Assembly (NCBI RefSeq): GCF_024758725.1
Contig: NZ_CP096972.1
Location: forward strand, 1,966,001 to 2,030,000
Origin: Sphingomonas sp. SUN039
Lineage (GTDB): Bacteria > Pseudomonadota > Alphaproteobacteria > Sphingomonadales > Sphingomonadaceae
DNA: 64,000 bases
Direction: 5' to 3'
Shown here: positions 9,197 through 18,318 of the stretch, in pieces
Layout: the number at the start of each line of letters is the position of its first letter
Position numbering within the stretch: position 1 is the stretch's first letter
The notes under the pieces: model-generated
What the model saw: only the letters and a program-made list of their open reading frames with translations
Database searches by the model: none
What the model was told of the DNA's origin: nothing
Translations under genes and position numbers: made by a program

Positions 9197-11971
9197 TCAG
9201 AACCGCTTGCGGATTTCGAAAGCGACCATGCGCCCCAGCACGCTGGCATTGGCCGAGTCATATTCCTGCGAGTTCGAGACCCGCGCGAACGGGGGCGCGC
9301 GGTCGAACAGGTTTTGTGCCGAGACCGACAAGGTCAGACCGTCGAGCAACCGGTTGCCGTCGCCGAAGCTGTACGACAGGGTTGCATCGACCGTTGTATA
9401 GGCACCAACCGGTTCGTCCTGGATCGCGGGTGCGACGATGGCGGGCGTGAACTGTGCGTTCGAAACCTGTCCCACGACGCGATAGGCGTTGGTGTAGTTG
9501 ACGAAGGCATTCACGCCGAACCCGCCCGAGCGCCAGCCGACCGTCGCGCGCGTCTTGAAACGCAGCGGATAATTGGCCTGGTTCACGCGCTCGACGACGG
9601 CCGCGCCGGGCACTGCCGTCACCTTGTAGTTGAAGACATAGGTGCCGCTCGCCCCCAGCGTCCAGTCGCCGATAGCACTGCCGAACTGGTAGTTCAGCTG
9701 GAAGTCGAGGCCCTTCATCTGGATGCGGCCCGTGTTGTTCCGCCGCCCGTCGGCAATCGCATAGACGTTGGACGCGCCGGTGCCGGTGAACAGCGCAAAG
9801 GCAGTCACCGGGCGATAGACACCGTTGGCAATCGGCGTCGCGACCAGATCGTTGATCTGCTGCACCGTTGGGTTGATGATGACATAGGGCGCGAGCGCGG
9901 GGTCGCTGAACACCGCCGCGCTGTTGCCCGGCGTGTCGATCACGTCGGTATAGTCGATGTTGAAATAGTTGAGCGAGGCGGTGAAACCACGCAGGCTTTC
10001 GGGCCTGATTTCGGTGCCAAACGACCAGGTGGTCGCCTTTTCCGGCCTGATCCCGGCATTGCCGCCGAGCAAGGTCAGCACGTTACGCCCCGCGCCCGCA
10101 ACTGTCGTGCTCGACCCGAGCGAGGCGGACCCGAACGGATCGCTGTCCTGCAGCGTTGGGGCCCGGAAGGATTTGCCGAAGCTGCCCCTGAAAGTGAGGC
10201 CACCGACCGGATCCCAGCGAATGCCGACCTTCGGATTGGTCGTCGATCCTGCATCGCTATAACGGTCCCAGCGGCCCGCGACGTTCAATTCGAGCCGGTC
10301 GATCCCGGGTACCGCATTGGCGCTGCCGAACAGCGGCACGATCACCTCGGCGAACGCGGAGGTCACGTTGCGCCGGTTGCGGTAGTTCGAGGTGACGCGC
10401 ACGTCGGACAGGCTCGTCGGCCCAGCGCCGCTGTTCGAGGTGTTGAGCACGCCGAACACCTCGGCAAGATATTGGCCGCCCACCGCCAGCTTGATGTCGC
10501 CGCCGCCGATCGTCGCGAGTGTGCCGTCGATCTTTGCATTCACGACATGCGAGCCATAGTCGTAGAGGAACTGGGTGTAGCCGAGCAGCGTCTGCACGGC
10601 GGCGCGGTTGGCCGCGCTGCCCGAACCATAGGGATTGATGCACACCGTGCCGGTGCAGGCAAGCGCCGCCGTCAGCAGCGCCGTGTTGAGTTCGTTCCGC
10701 CGCAGCACCTGCCCGGAACTATAGTTATATTCGTAATAGCCGTCGACGTGCCAGCTGCCCCCCAGCCCCGCGTCGAACCCGAGCGCAGTCTGGTATCCGC
10801 TCTCATAGGTACTGGCGATGCGACCGTCGCCGATGTCGTTGAAGAACGAATATTCGACGTTCTGCGACGTCGTGCTGCGCCCGGCGATGCGGACGAAATT
10901 GGGATTGGTGCTCGGCACCGCGACCGTCGCGGGGATCGAGCCGTTCGACCCCGTGCCCGGCGAGCCTGCGTAGAATTCGCCGCGCCGGTCGTAATAGAAT
11001 CCTTCCGCCCACAGGTCGAAGCCGGGGGCGATTTCCTGCCGCCCCGCGAACACCGCGTTGAACCGGCGGTTGGCGGGAATCGCGGTCGTATAGACATAGG
11101 ATTCGAGGCGGTTGGGGGTTGCCGACAGCTGCGCCTCGGTCACGCCGACGCCGCTGCCCGCGGGCAACCCGAAACGCGTCGTCCCATAGACGATATTCCC
11201 CGGCGCGCCGCCGAACGCACAATTGTTGGTGCCGCCCGAGGCGAGCTGGTTGCAACTGAAATATTCGGGCCGGTCGGACTGGAGCAGCTGGTCGTTCTGG
11301 CTGTATTCGGCCGCGAACATGAAGCGGCCGCTGTCCCATTTATGCCCGACGACCGCGCTGGCCGTGCCGACGGCATAATCGCGCGCAAAGCCATAGCGGG
11401 CGCGCGCTTCCACGCCCTCGACATCGGTCCTGAGGACCAGGTTCGCGACGCCTGCGACTGCATCCGATCCATAGGTGGCCGATGCGCCGTCGGCGACGAT
11501 GTCGATACGACCGAGCGCGATGGCGGGAATCGAATTGGGGTCGAACAGCTGCGCGCCCGCGCCACCCTGCGGCAGGCGGCGGCCGTTAAGCAGCGTCAGC
11601 GTCGCCTGCACGCCCAGGCCGCGGATGTTGAGACCGTTGGCGCGGCTGATGTTGAGGTTCGAATTGTTCGCGGTGGTGCCGGTGGTCGACTCGCCCGGCC
11701 CGATACCGGTGACCTGCGGAATCGATTTGAGCACATCGCTGGTGGTCAGCAGTCCGGTCTTGGCAATGTCGTTGGCATTGGCGGAGATGATCGACGAACC
11801 GACCGGTGCCGCGCCGCGGATGATCGTGCCAGTGACGACGATATCCTTATCTGCCTCGGCGTCGGTATCCGCCGACGGTGTCTGCGCGTGCGCCCCGCCG
11901 GCCAGCGCGAGCGCCGTCAGCGCGACCGAGCGCGTCAGCTGCCGACGAAAGGATGTGCGCGATGCCGTCAT
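9197..11971 (-). CDS. TonB-dependent outer-membrane receptor 1
   Basis: A 924-residue receptor. A signal peptide ends near GGAHAQ, a TonB-box-like DIVVTGTIIRG follows, then the plug domain (SDVLKSIPQV, LNIRGLG, TLLNGRRLP, RIDIVADGASATYGSDAVAGV) and a ~700-residue beta-barrel ending in an aromatic-rich strand (MVAFEIRKRF). Such receptors import scarce or bulky substrates using proton-motive force. The upstream gap to the divergent secreted hydrolase holds operator site A (12033-12046); read on the minus strand, TTGTGA with a 17-bp spacer and TATGGG could form its promoter. The ligand is unknown, but it shares its plug style with receptor 2 at 21791. Confidence 0.92.
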   Translation of the reverse strand: MTASRTSFRRQLTRSVALTALALAGGAHAQTPSADTDAEADKDIVVTGTIIRGAAPVGSSIISANANDIAKTGLLTTSDVLKSIPQVTGIGPGESTTGTTANNSNLNISRANGLNIRGLGVQATLTLLNGRRLPQGGAGAQLFDPNSIPAIALGRIDIVADGASATYGSDAVAGVANLVLRTDVEGVEARARYGFARDYAVGTASAVVGHKWDSGRFMFAAEYSQNDQLLQSDRPEYFSCNQLASGGTNNCAFGGAPGNIVYGTTRFGLPAGSGVGVTEAQLSATPNRLESYVYTTAIPANRRFNAVFAGRQEIAPGFDLWAEGFYYDRRGEFYAGSPGTGSNGSIPATVAVPSTNPNFVRIAGRSTTSQNVEYSFFNDIGDGRIASTYESGYQTALGFDAGLGGSWHVDGYYEYNYSSGQVLRRNELNTALLTAALACTGTVCINPYGSGSAANRAAVQTLLGYTQFLYDYGSHVVNAKIDGTLATIGGGDIKLAVGGQYLAEVFGVLNTSNSGAGPTSLSDVRVTSNYRNRRNVTSAFAEVIVPLFGSANAVPGIDRLELNVAGRWDRYSDAGSTTNPKVGIRWDPVGGLTFRGSFGKSFRAPTLQDSDPFGSASLGSSTTVAGAGRNVLTLLGGNAGIRPEKATTWSFGTEIRPESLRGFTASLNYFNIDYTDVIDTPGNSAAVFSDPALAPYVIINPTVQQINDLVATPIANGVYRPVTAFALFTGTGASNVYAIADGRRNNTGRIQMKGLDFQLNYQFGSAIGDWTLGASGTYVFNYKVTAVPGAAVVERVNQANYPLRFKTRATVGWRSGGFGVNAFVNYTNAYRVVGQVSNAQFTPAIVAPAIQDEPVGAYTTVDATLSYSFGDGNRLLDGLTLSVSAQNLFDRAPPFARVSNSQEYDSANASVLGRMVAFEIRKRF

Positions 11972-12032
11972 GATTCAGGACTCCCCAACGAAGCTGTTGA
12001 CCAGCTTTGATGGCTCCCATACCCGTCAACGC

Positions 12033-12046
12033 GATTGTTCACAATA
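12033..12046. promoter_or_regulatory. GntR-type operator, site A
   Basis: GATTGTTCACAATA contains the inverted half-sites ATTGT and ACAAT. It lies between the divergent TonB receptor 1 and secreted hydrolase genes. It is one of four near-identical palindromes in this region and probably binds the FadR-type regulator at 24441-25097. Confidence 0.65.
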
Positions 12047-12068
12047 GCTGTTATGCAGGAGAACTAAA

Positions 12069-13037
12069 ATGCGGATAGCCCGGTTGGCCTTGCTTTTGGT
12101 GTCGTCCGCAGCGCTCGCGCAGCCCGCGCCGCCCCCTGTGATCGCGATCAAGCCGACCGGTGCAATCGGTACAGCGGCGGGCACCGGCCCGTTCCCCGCC
12201 ATTGCCGAATCGCGCAGCGACGCGCCGGGCTACACGATTTACCGCCCCGCCAGCCTGCCGCGCGCGCGTCTGCCGCTGGTGTTGTGGGGCAATGGCGGCT
12301 GTCGCGATAACGGGCTGAGCGCGAGCCATTTCCTGCGCGAGGTCGCCAGCCACGGCTATGTCGTCGTCGCCAATGGCGCGCCGCGCGAGGAACGCCCGCT
12401 GATCGCGCGCATCGTGCTGAGCGAAGGTCCGCCGCCGCCGCCCGCCGGTACGCCGATGGCTCCGCCGCGTCGCACGCCCGACGAAACCACGGTCGCGCAG
12501 TTGCTGAACGGCATCGACTGGGCCGTGCGCGCCGACGCCGACCGCGCCAATCCATTGTCCGGGCACATCGATACGACACGCGTCGCCGTCATGGGCCATA
12601 GCTGCGGCGGGTTGCAGGCGCTCGCTGCCGGGGCCGATCCGCGCATCGATACCGTGGTCGGCTTCAACACCGGCGTCTACACCCGCGCCAATACCGGCGT
12701 CAGCGGCGTCGATATCGTCAAGGACGACCTGAAAAAGCTCCACACGCCGGTCGCCTATTTCATCGGCGGACCGACCGACATCGCCTATCCCAACGCCGCC
12801 GACGATGCAGGCCGGATCGCGCATGTGCCGCTGTTCTACGCCAATCGCGCGGTCGGCCATGGCGGCACGTTCCAGCTCGCCAATGGCGGCGACTGGGCGC
12901 GGATGGGGGTGGCATGGCTCGACTGGCAGCTCAAGCGCGACGCCCGCGCCGCGCGCTGGTTCGTCGGCAAATCCTGCGGACTATGCACGGCGAAGGACTG
13001 GACGATCGTCCGCAAACAGTTTCCGGCGAAACCCTAA
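12069..13037 (+). CDS. Secreted alpha/beta hydrolase (paralog A)
   Basis: A 322-residue exported protein; the signal peptide ends about ALAQPAPP. Core motifs are LPLVLWGNGGC (oxyanion region), the nucleophile elbow MGHSCGGLQAL near residue 180, and a late GHGGTF (His). A proline-rich insertion (PPPPPAGTPMAPP) sits between the oxyanion strand and the nucleophile. The C-terminus carries a GKSCGLCTAKDW cysteine pair. The gene at 19062 is a clear paralog with the same layout. A ribosome-binding site (AGGAG) precedes the ATG by 7 nt. Its stop overlaps that of the convergent hydrolase at 13034. Substrate unknown; esterase or polyester/chlorophyllase-like activity is possible. Confidence 0.82.
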   Translation: MRIARLALLLVSSAALAQPAPPPVIAIKPTGAIGTAAGTGPFPAIAESRSDAPGYTIYRPASLPRARLPLVLWGNGGCRDNGLSASHFLREVASHGYVVVANGAPREERPLIARIVLSEGPPPPPAGTPMAPPRRTPDETTVAQLLNGIDWAVRADADRANPLSGHIDTTRVAVMGHSCGGLQALAAGADPRIDTVVGFNTGVYTRANTGVSGVDIVKDDLKKLHTPVAYFIGGPTDIAYPNAADDAGRIAHVPLFYANRAVGHGGTFQLANGGDWARMGVAWLDWQLKRDARAARWFVGKSCGLCTAKDWTIVRKQFPAKP

Positions 13038-14296
13038 CGGCAGCGGCCACCGCTAACGCAGGGACGTAGCATCGGTGGCGGGGTGTGGGTAACGAACCCA
13101 GCCGGACGCGCGGGCCAGCGCCCGGTCGCGAGGCGCGCCTCGACGTGGCGGATGCTCGCCAGCACCTGCGCGCCGGTGAAGTTGCAATGCCCGGCTTCGC
13201 GCAGCCACAGGCTTTGCACGCCACGACTCCGCGCTGCCTCGGCATAGCCGCGCTGCAACGACGGCGAGGTCGCACCATCGCCGACCTTTTGCACGGCCAG
13301 CAGCGGGACATGCGGCCGCGCGGTCGGCGTGTAGTTGCGCATCATATAGGCGACGGCCCCCGGTTGTGCAGCGATGCGCGGCGCGGCGTTCAGGCGCGCC
13401 AGATCCCCGTCCAGGTCGAGCCCCGCATCGCGGTAAAGCCGCGCCACCAGTGCCCGCCGCCCCGACAGTGCAAGCTGCGCGCGATAATCCACGCCCGTAT
13501 TCCACGAGAAAATGCCACCCGCGCGACGTTCCTGATCGACGCGGGGCAGGTACACCCCCATCGTGAAACTGCGCGCCATCTGCACTACCTGGGCAGCGTA
13601 ATCGGCGGGTGCAGGTTCGGGCGCGCTCGCATTCGACCAGCCGGGCAATCCCGCCAGCACCCCGGCCAGCGCGACCCGCGCCCGCCCCTGCGGTGATGAA
13701 ATCGCGGCCGCGAGCGCCGCATCGACGCGCGCGCCATTTGCCCGGTCGTCGTCGATTCCGGTCACACGGATATCGCTGTCGGGCGCGACCAAAGTGCGAA
13801 ACGCAAACGCCCCGTCGAGCGCCATGTTCATCATGCCGGTCGCGCCGCCGATCGAGGCGCACAGTGCCGCGCCGCCATCGATGATGGGCACGCGCTGTTC
13901 GGCCAGCGCCGTCGTCACCAGCCCGCCCATCGAATAGCCCCAGCCGATGATGCGCCGCGGCTTGCCATGGCGGGCGGCGAACGCGGCAATTGTCGCGCGC
14001 TGGGCCGGGATCGCCTCCGCCAGCGCCCATCCGCCCGACCCATAGTCCGACCCCGCCAGCGCATAGCCCGCCGCCAGCAGCTCGGCCCGGATCGCTTTGG
14101 GTGCGGCCTCGGGATTGCCGACGTTCGACGAATAGCCACGGCTCCATAACAGCAGCGTGCCGTTCCAGTTCGGCGGCACTTCGGCCGTCCAGCGCGCACC
14201 CCCGGGGAGCGTATCGGGTGCGGGCAGTTGCGGCGATTGCGGCGCAGCCGCGACCGGCAGCAACGCCAGGACTCCGGCAAGAACAAGCGTCCGCAT
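13034..14296 (-). CDS. Secreted alpha/beta hydrolase (420 residues)
   Basis: An exported hydrolase with signal peptide MRTLVLAGVLALLPVAAA. Residues 30-60 carry PPNWNGTLLLWSRGY (oxyanion region), the elbow is IIGWGYSMGGLVTT, and the late catalytic His is in REAGHCNF. Length and layout resemble secreted tannase- or feruloyl-esterase-like and depolymerase-like hydrolases, but no specific family is certain. The ATG shares one base with the P450 stop (TGATG), so the two are translationally coupled. The open frame continues upstream to 15916, but the P450 occupies that stretch on the same strand in another frame, and the signal peptide fixes this start. Confidence 0.82.
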   Translation of the reverse strand: MRTLVLAGVLALLPVAAAPQSPQLPAPDTLPGGARWTAEVPPNWNGTLLLWSRGYSSNVGNPEAAPKAIRAELLAAGYALAGSDYGSGGWALAEAIPAQRATIAAFAARHGKPRRIIGWGYSMGGLVTTALAEQRVPIIDGGAALCASIGGATGMMNMALDGAFAFRTLVAPDSDIRVTGIDDDRANGARVDAALAAAISSPQGRARVALAGVLAGLPGWSNASAPEPAPADYAAQVVQMARSFTMGVYLPRVDQERRAGGIFSWNTGVDYRAQLALSGRRALVARLYRDAGLDLDGDLARLNAAPRIAAQPGAVAYMMRNYTPTARPHVPLLAVQKVGDGATSPSLQRGYAEAARSRGVQSLWLREAGHCNFTGAQVLASIRHVEARLATGRWPARPAGFVTHTPPPMLRPCVSGGRCR

Positions 14297-15465
14297 CAGC
14301 CGACCTGCAACGGCACGAAGACCGGCCCGACCTCGGGCATCCCGCTCATGCGCGGGGCACCGTCGAGCCGGATCGTCGTGGTGGCAGCAAGCAGCTCGCG
14401 GATCGCGACCTGCAACATGGTCCGCGCCATCGCCATGCCGGCACAGCGATGCGGCCCGCGACCGAAGGCGAGATGCTCGTTGATATTGGCACGGTTCAGG
14501 CGAAATTCGTCGGGGGCTTCGAACACCGCTTCGTCGCGGTTTGCCGAGGCATAGGCGAGCGCGATGGGCTCGCCGACCGGCACATGCACCCGGTGCAGGT
14601 CGAGGCCGCTGCGCGACGTCCGGGCAAAGCCGCGATAGGGTGTGTAGAGCCGCAGAAACTCCTCGGTCGCCGCCGGAATCAACGCCGGATCGGCGCGCAA
14701 GTGCGCCTGCAGCGCCGGATCGCGCGCGAGGTGGACGGCGACGCTGCCCAGAAACACCGGCGGCGCGACCAGCCCGACGACGAGGATCTGTCGCACACAG
14801 CCGACCAGCATGTCGTCGGGCAACGGCGCGCCGTCCGCGTCCCGCGCCTCGAGCAGCGACGTGACCGGATCGCTGTCGGGATCGAGCGGCGCGAGCCGCC
14901 GCGCCGCGACCAGTTCGCGCGCGATTTCGTAGAGAATATTGCTGGCGACCTCGACCGCCGCGACATCGAACGCTTCCCAGGCCCGGACGAATTTCTGCGC
15001 GGTCCGCCACAGCCGTTCCGTCTGCGCTGGCGTCAGCACGAACCAGTCGGCAAGCGCGAGCGCAGGCAGCGGGCTGCCATATCCTTCGACCAGATCGCCG
15101 CCCCCTGCCGCGACATAATCGCCCAGCAGCGCGCGCGCATGATGTTCGACGACCGGCACGATGGCCGCCACCCGGCGCGGCCCCAGCGCGCGGTCGATGG
15201 CGCGTCGGTACGGCGTCTGTTCGGGCGGATCGAGATGCAGCGGCGGACGTCGGCGGGTCGCGGCACTGCCCGGCACGACGTTGCGGACCGTCGTCGTGAA
15301 TTCGAGCGGATCGTCGAGCACGGCCCTGATATCGGCATGGCGCGTCAGCATCCAGAAGCCCCCGAACGCCTCGCTGTGCGCGACCGGACAGCGCGCGCGC
15401 AGGTCGGCAAACACGCGGTGCGGCGTGTCGAAATCTTCGGGTGCCAGGGGATCGTAATCGGCCAT
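14296..15465 (-). CDS. Cytochrome P450 with an atypical I-helix
   Basis: A 389-residue bacterial P450. Visible are EEFLRLY (ExxR pair), an R-containing perf region near FEAPDEFRLNR, and the heme-binding loop FGRGPHRCAG with the ligand Cys near residue 341. In the I-helix, where most P450s have A/G-G-x-D/E-T, this protein reads VGLVAPPVFLG, so the acid-alcohol pair for O2 activation is missing. I chose the ATG at 15465; the longer frame starts with TTG inside the operator at 15475-15488. It is coupled to the secreted hydrolase gene downstream and diverges from an MFS gene. No ferredoxin or reductase partner is seen nearby. Confidence 0.9.
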   Translation of the reverse strand: MADYDPLAPEDFDTPHRVFADLRARCPVAHSEAFGGFWMLTRHADIRAVLDDPLEFTTTVRNVVPGSAATRRRPPLHLDPPEQTPYRRAIDRALGPRRVAAIVPVVEHHARALLGDYVAAGGGDLVEGYGSPLPALALADWFVLTPAQTERLWRTAQKFVRAWEAFDVAAVEVASNILYEIARELVAARRLAPLDPDSDPVTSLLEARDADGAPLPDDMLVGCVRQILVVGLVAPPVFLGSVAVHLARDPALQAHLRADPALIPAATEEFLRLYTPYRGFARTSRSGLDLHRVHVPVGEPIALAYASANRDEAVFEAPDEFRLNRANINEHLAFGRGPHRCAGMAMARTMLQVAIRELLAATTTIRLDGAPRMSGMPEVGPVFVPLQVG

Positions 15466-15474
15466 TGCATACTC

Positions 15475-15488
15475 GATTGTTGACAATC
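15475..15488. promoter_or_regulatory. GntR-type operator, site B (perfect arms)
   Basis: GATTGTTGACAATC has perfect 6-bp inverted arms around TG. It lies between the divergent P450 and MFS genes. On the plus strand the central TTGACA could be the MFS promoter -35 element, so binding would block polymerase. This is the best of the four sites. Confidence 0.7.
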
Positions 15489-15529
15489 CATTTCACTTCC
15501 CTAGCCGTTAAAGTCAACGGGAGCGATGC

Positions 15530-16810
15530 ATGGCCGACGGCGATACGATCTACGCAAAGGTACGGCTGCACGTCGTTGCGCCGCTTGCGGTGCTCATCGT
15601 CCTCAGTTCGATCGACCGCGTGAATGTCAGCTTCGCCGCGCTGCACATGAACGACGATATCGGCCTCGGCCCCAAGGCCTATGGCCTCGGCGCGAGCATT
15701 TTTTTCGTCGGCTATCTGCTGTGCCAGTTGCCGAGCATGGCCGTGCTGCGGCGGATCGGGCCGCGCCGCTGGATCGGCGCCAGCGTGGCGTGCTGGGGGC
15801 TGGTGGCGGCGGCGATGGCGTTCATCCAGACTCCGATGCAATTCTACACGCTGCGCTTCCTCCTCGGCGTCTTCGAAAGCGGTTTTGCCCCAGGCGTCGT
15901 CTGGTATGTCAGCCAATGGCTGCCACCCGCCTATCGCAGCCGCTCGATCGGCCTGACCCTGCTCGCCATTCCCGCGTCGGTGATCGTTGGCGGGCCGCTG
16001 TCGGGCGCGTTGATGAAAGTATCGCTGGCCGGGATCGAGGGCTGGCGCGTGATGTTTTTCATCGAAGGCGCGGCGACGATGCTCGGCGGCATCGCTGCAT
16101 GGTTTTGGTTCGTCGACCGGCCTGCCCAGGCGCGCTGGCTATCGGACGACGAGCGCGGCTGGGTCGCGGGCGCACAACCGGCCGCTAGCGCGCAGACCGC
16201 CGGCGAAACATCCTATCTCGCCCACCTCGCCAACCCGCTGCTGTGGTTGTGCGCGGTGCTGTGGTTTGTGCTGGTCGGCGGCGCGAACGCGATCATCTTC
16301 TGGCTGCCCACGGCGATCAAGGCGGCGGGAACCACCGACACTCTGGTGGTCGGGGTGCTGAGCGCGCTGCCCTGGATTGCCATCGGAACCGGTATGATCG
16401 TCGGCGCGCGGCGGTCGGACCTCAGCGGCAATCGCACCGGCTATGTGGCACTTGCCGCCGGGATTGCGGCCACGGGATTCGTGGCCGCCGCAGTGGCCGG
16501 ACCTAATGCGGCGGGATTGGCATTGCTCGTTGCGGGATGCTTCGGCCTCGGCGCGGCACAGGGAATCTACTGGGCAATCCCGACCGCCTTCAACTTCGGC
16601 CGCGACCCGCGCGCCATCGCGACGATCAACCTGATCGGCAATCTTAACGGCATTGTTGTCCCCGCCGCGATCGGCTGGGTCGTGGCAACCACGGGCAGCA
16701 TGGTGCAGCCGATGGTTATGCTGGCACTCGCCCTGGTGACCGGCACTATCATCGCCGTGGTGCTGGGCCGCCGTCGCGCGATTGTTGACGATCCAACAAA
16801 ACTGTTATAA
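15530..16810 (+). CDS. MFS transporter, anion:cation symporter (ACS) type
   Basis: A 426-residue protein with about twelve membrane segments. The N-terminal VLSSIDRVNVSFAALHMNDDIGL and the FFVGYLLCQLPSMAVLRRIG loop are characteristic of the ACS family, which carries organic anions such as tartrate, glucarate, phthalate and hydroxyphenylacetate. It diverges from the P450 across operator site B, and site C overlaps its 3' end ahead of the cytochrome operon. It probably imports the acid released by the neighbouring hydrolases; the exact substrate is not evident. Confidence 0.85.
   Translation: MADGDTIYAKVRLHVVAPLAVLIVLSSIDRVNVSFAALHMNDDIGLGPKAYGLGASIFFVGYLLCQLPSMAVLRRIGPRRWIGASVACWGLVAAAMAFIQTPMQFYTLRFLLGVFESGFAPGVVWYVSQWLPPAYRSRSIGLTLLAIPASVIVGGPLSGALMKVSLAGIEGWRVMFFIEGAATMLGGIAAWFWFVDRPAQARWLSDDERGWVAGAQPAASAQTAGETSYLAHLANPLLWLCAVLWFVLVGGANAIIFWLPTAIKAAGTTDTLVVGVLSALPWIAIGTGMIVGARRSDLSGNRTGYVALAAGIAATGFVAAAVAGPNAAGLALLVAGCFGLGAAQGIYWAIPTAFNFGRDPRAIATINLIGNLNGIVVPAAIGWVVATTGSMVQPMVMLALALVTGTIIAVVLGRRRAIVDDPTKLL
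16780..16793. promoter_or_regulatory. GntR-type operator, site C
   Basis: GATTGTTGACGATC lies within the last codons of the MFS gene and about 50 bp before the cytochrome c gene. TTGACG within it and TATAAG 15 bp further on could form a promoter for the operon 16840-21736, so this site would control that operon separately. Confidence 0.6.
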
Positions 16811-16839
16811 GCTACAACAAATACGGCAACGACCGTTGG

Positions 16840-18318
16840 GTGAGGATGGCATACGTGACGCGCTCGACAGCCTGGATCGGCATGATGGCATTTGAGGGCG
16901 CAGCGCTGCTCGCCGGCGCGTCGACGCCGCCCGACCGCTGGTGGTCGCCCGGCGAGGGTCGGGTGTTTCCGGCAGCGCTCAGCTATGCCAATCCCGACGG
17001 TGTGCTCGGCCTCGTGCTCGACGGCGGGCCGATGGCGACCAAGGGGCATCCGTTCTTCGAGCCGCGCGTGCCGGGCGGGCGGGCGTGTGTGACCTGCCAC
17101 CAGCCCGCCGACGCGATGGGCCTGTCAGTGGCGAGCGCCCGCGAACGCTGGGATGCGACCGGCGGCAAGGATCCGCTATTCCTCGGCTATGACGGATCGA
17201 ACTGCCCGACCTTGCCGCAGGGCGACCGCGCCTCGCATTCGCTGCTGCTCGACTACGGGCTGATCCGGATCGAGCGGCCATGGCCGGTGAAGGGAGCGGA
17301 CTTCCAGATCGAGGTCGTGCGCGATCCCAATGGCTGCAATTCGGGGCAATATGGTCCGGCCAAGGGCAAGCTCAGCGTCTATCGCCGCCCGCGCCCGGTC
17401 GCGAACATCAAATATCTCGAAGCAATGGGCTTTGCCTATGATCCCAAGGCCGGGATGCCGCTGCCGCTCGACCCCGACACGCACAAGCCCGCTGCGGGCA
17501 ATTTCATGGCCGACCGCCGGGTGTTGTCGCTCGAAGCGCAGTTGCACGATGCCGACATCACCCATCTGCAGTTCGCCAAGCGCATGGATGCCGCCGATGT
17601 CGCAAAGATCGTCGATTTCGAGCGCCGCATTTTCACCGCGCAACGCCGTGTCGGCACCTACGCCCTGAACGAAGCGGGAGCGGCGGGCGGACCCGAAACG
17701 CTCCAGCGCGAAACGCCCGGAAAGCTCGGCAGCATCGGCAATGCAGTGTGGAGCGAATATGCCGCCTGGGAAAAAATGTCCGACGCCGACAAGGCCAAGC
17801 TCGACCCACAGGAACTCGCCTTCCGCCAGTCGGTCGCGCGCGGGGCGCGGTCGTTTCGCGAGCGCACCTTCCTGATCACCGATTCGGCGGGGATCAACGC
17901 GCCCGTAGGCTTCGGCAACCCTGTCCGCAACGCCTGCGCCTTCTGCCACAACATGTCGCAGATGGGGAACGACGTCGCGCCGGGACAGGTCGACCTCGGC
18001 ACCACGACCTTGCCCTTTGCGGACCCGCAGCCGCACCTGCCGCTGTTCCGGATCACGTGCACCGGCAAGCCCCACCCATTCTATGGTCGCGCCATCCTGA
18101 CCCATGATCCGGGTTTTGCGCTGACGAGCGGCAAATGCGCCGATGTCGGCAGGATTACGTTGCAGTCGAACCGGGGCCTTGCGGCGCGCGCGCCCTATTT
18201 CTCGAACGGTTCGGCAAAGGATCTGCGCGGGGTGATCGACTATTACGACCGGCGCTATGCGATCGGTTATACCGAGCAGGAAAAGGTCGACCTGGTCAAC
18301 CTGATGCGCGCGCTGTGA
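16840..18318 (+). CDS. Diheme c-type cytochrome, peroxidase/MauG-like
   Basis: About 490 residues with an N-terminal export segment (WIGMMAFEGAALLAGAST). Two heme-c attachment motifs are seen: CVTCH at residues 83-87 and CAFCH at 366-370, each in a fold like the cytochrome c peroxidase/MauG superfamily. A C-terminal NRGLAARAPYFSNGSAKDLRGVIDYYDRRY matches the RAPYFHNGS-type end of diheme peroxidases. It probably acts in the periplasm as an oxidase, peroxidase or electron carrier. The start is uncertain: GTG 16840, ATG 16846 or GTG 16855 (after GAGG) are possible. Its stop overlaps the next gene's GTG. Confidence 0.8.
   Translation: MRMAYVTRSTAWIGMMAFEGAALLAGASTPPDRWWSPGEGRVFPAALSYANPDGVLGLVLDGGPMATKGHPFFEPRVPGGRACVTCHQPADAMGLSVASARERWDATGGKDPLFLGYDGSNCPTLPQGDRASHSLLLDYGLIRIERPWPVKGADFQIEVVRDPNGCNSGQYGPAKGKLSVYRRPRPVANIKYLEAMGFAYDPKAGMPLPLDPDTHKPAAGNFMADRRVLSLEAQLHDADITHLQFAKRMDAADVAKIVDFERRIFTAQRRVGTYALNEAGAAGGPETLQRETPGKLGSIGNAVWSEYAAWEKMSDADKAKLDPQELAFRQSVARGARSFRERTFLITDSAGINAPVGFGNPVRNACAFCHNMSQMGNDVAPGQVDLGTTTLPFADPQPHLPLFRITCTGKPHPFYGRAILTHDPGFALTSGKCADVGRITLQSNRGLAARAPYFSNGSAKDLRGVIDYYDRRYAIGYTEQEKVDLVNLMRAL

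Noticed and set aside
9314-12010. Long open frame opposite TonB receptor 1 (898 codons), and similar ones opposite receptor 3 (55033-57618) and the rhamnose aldolase (1694-3721)
   Set aside because: Antisense frames in high-GC DNA stay open because stop codons are rare. They have Arg/Ala/Pro-rich composition, no domain motifs, and the receptors or aldolase on the other strand are unmistakable.
13034-15916. A 960-codon open frame on the minus strand that could be one large protein
   Set aside because: Its first two thirds overlap the P450 on the same strand in another frame and read as Arg/Ala-rich low-complexity sequence. The real gene is the last 420 codons, starting at the signal peptide at 14296.
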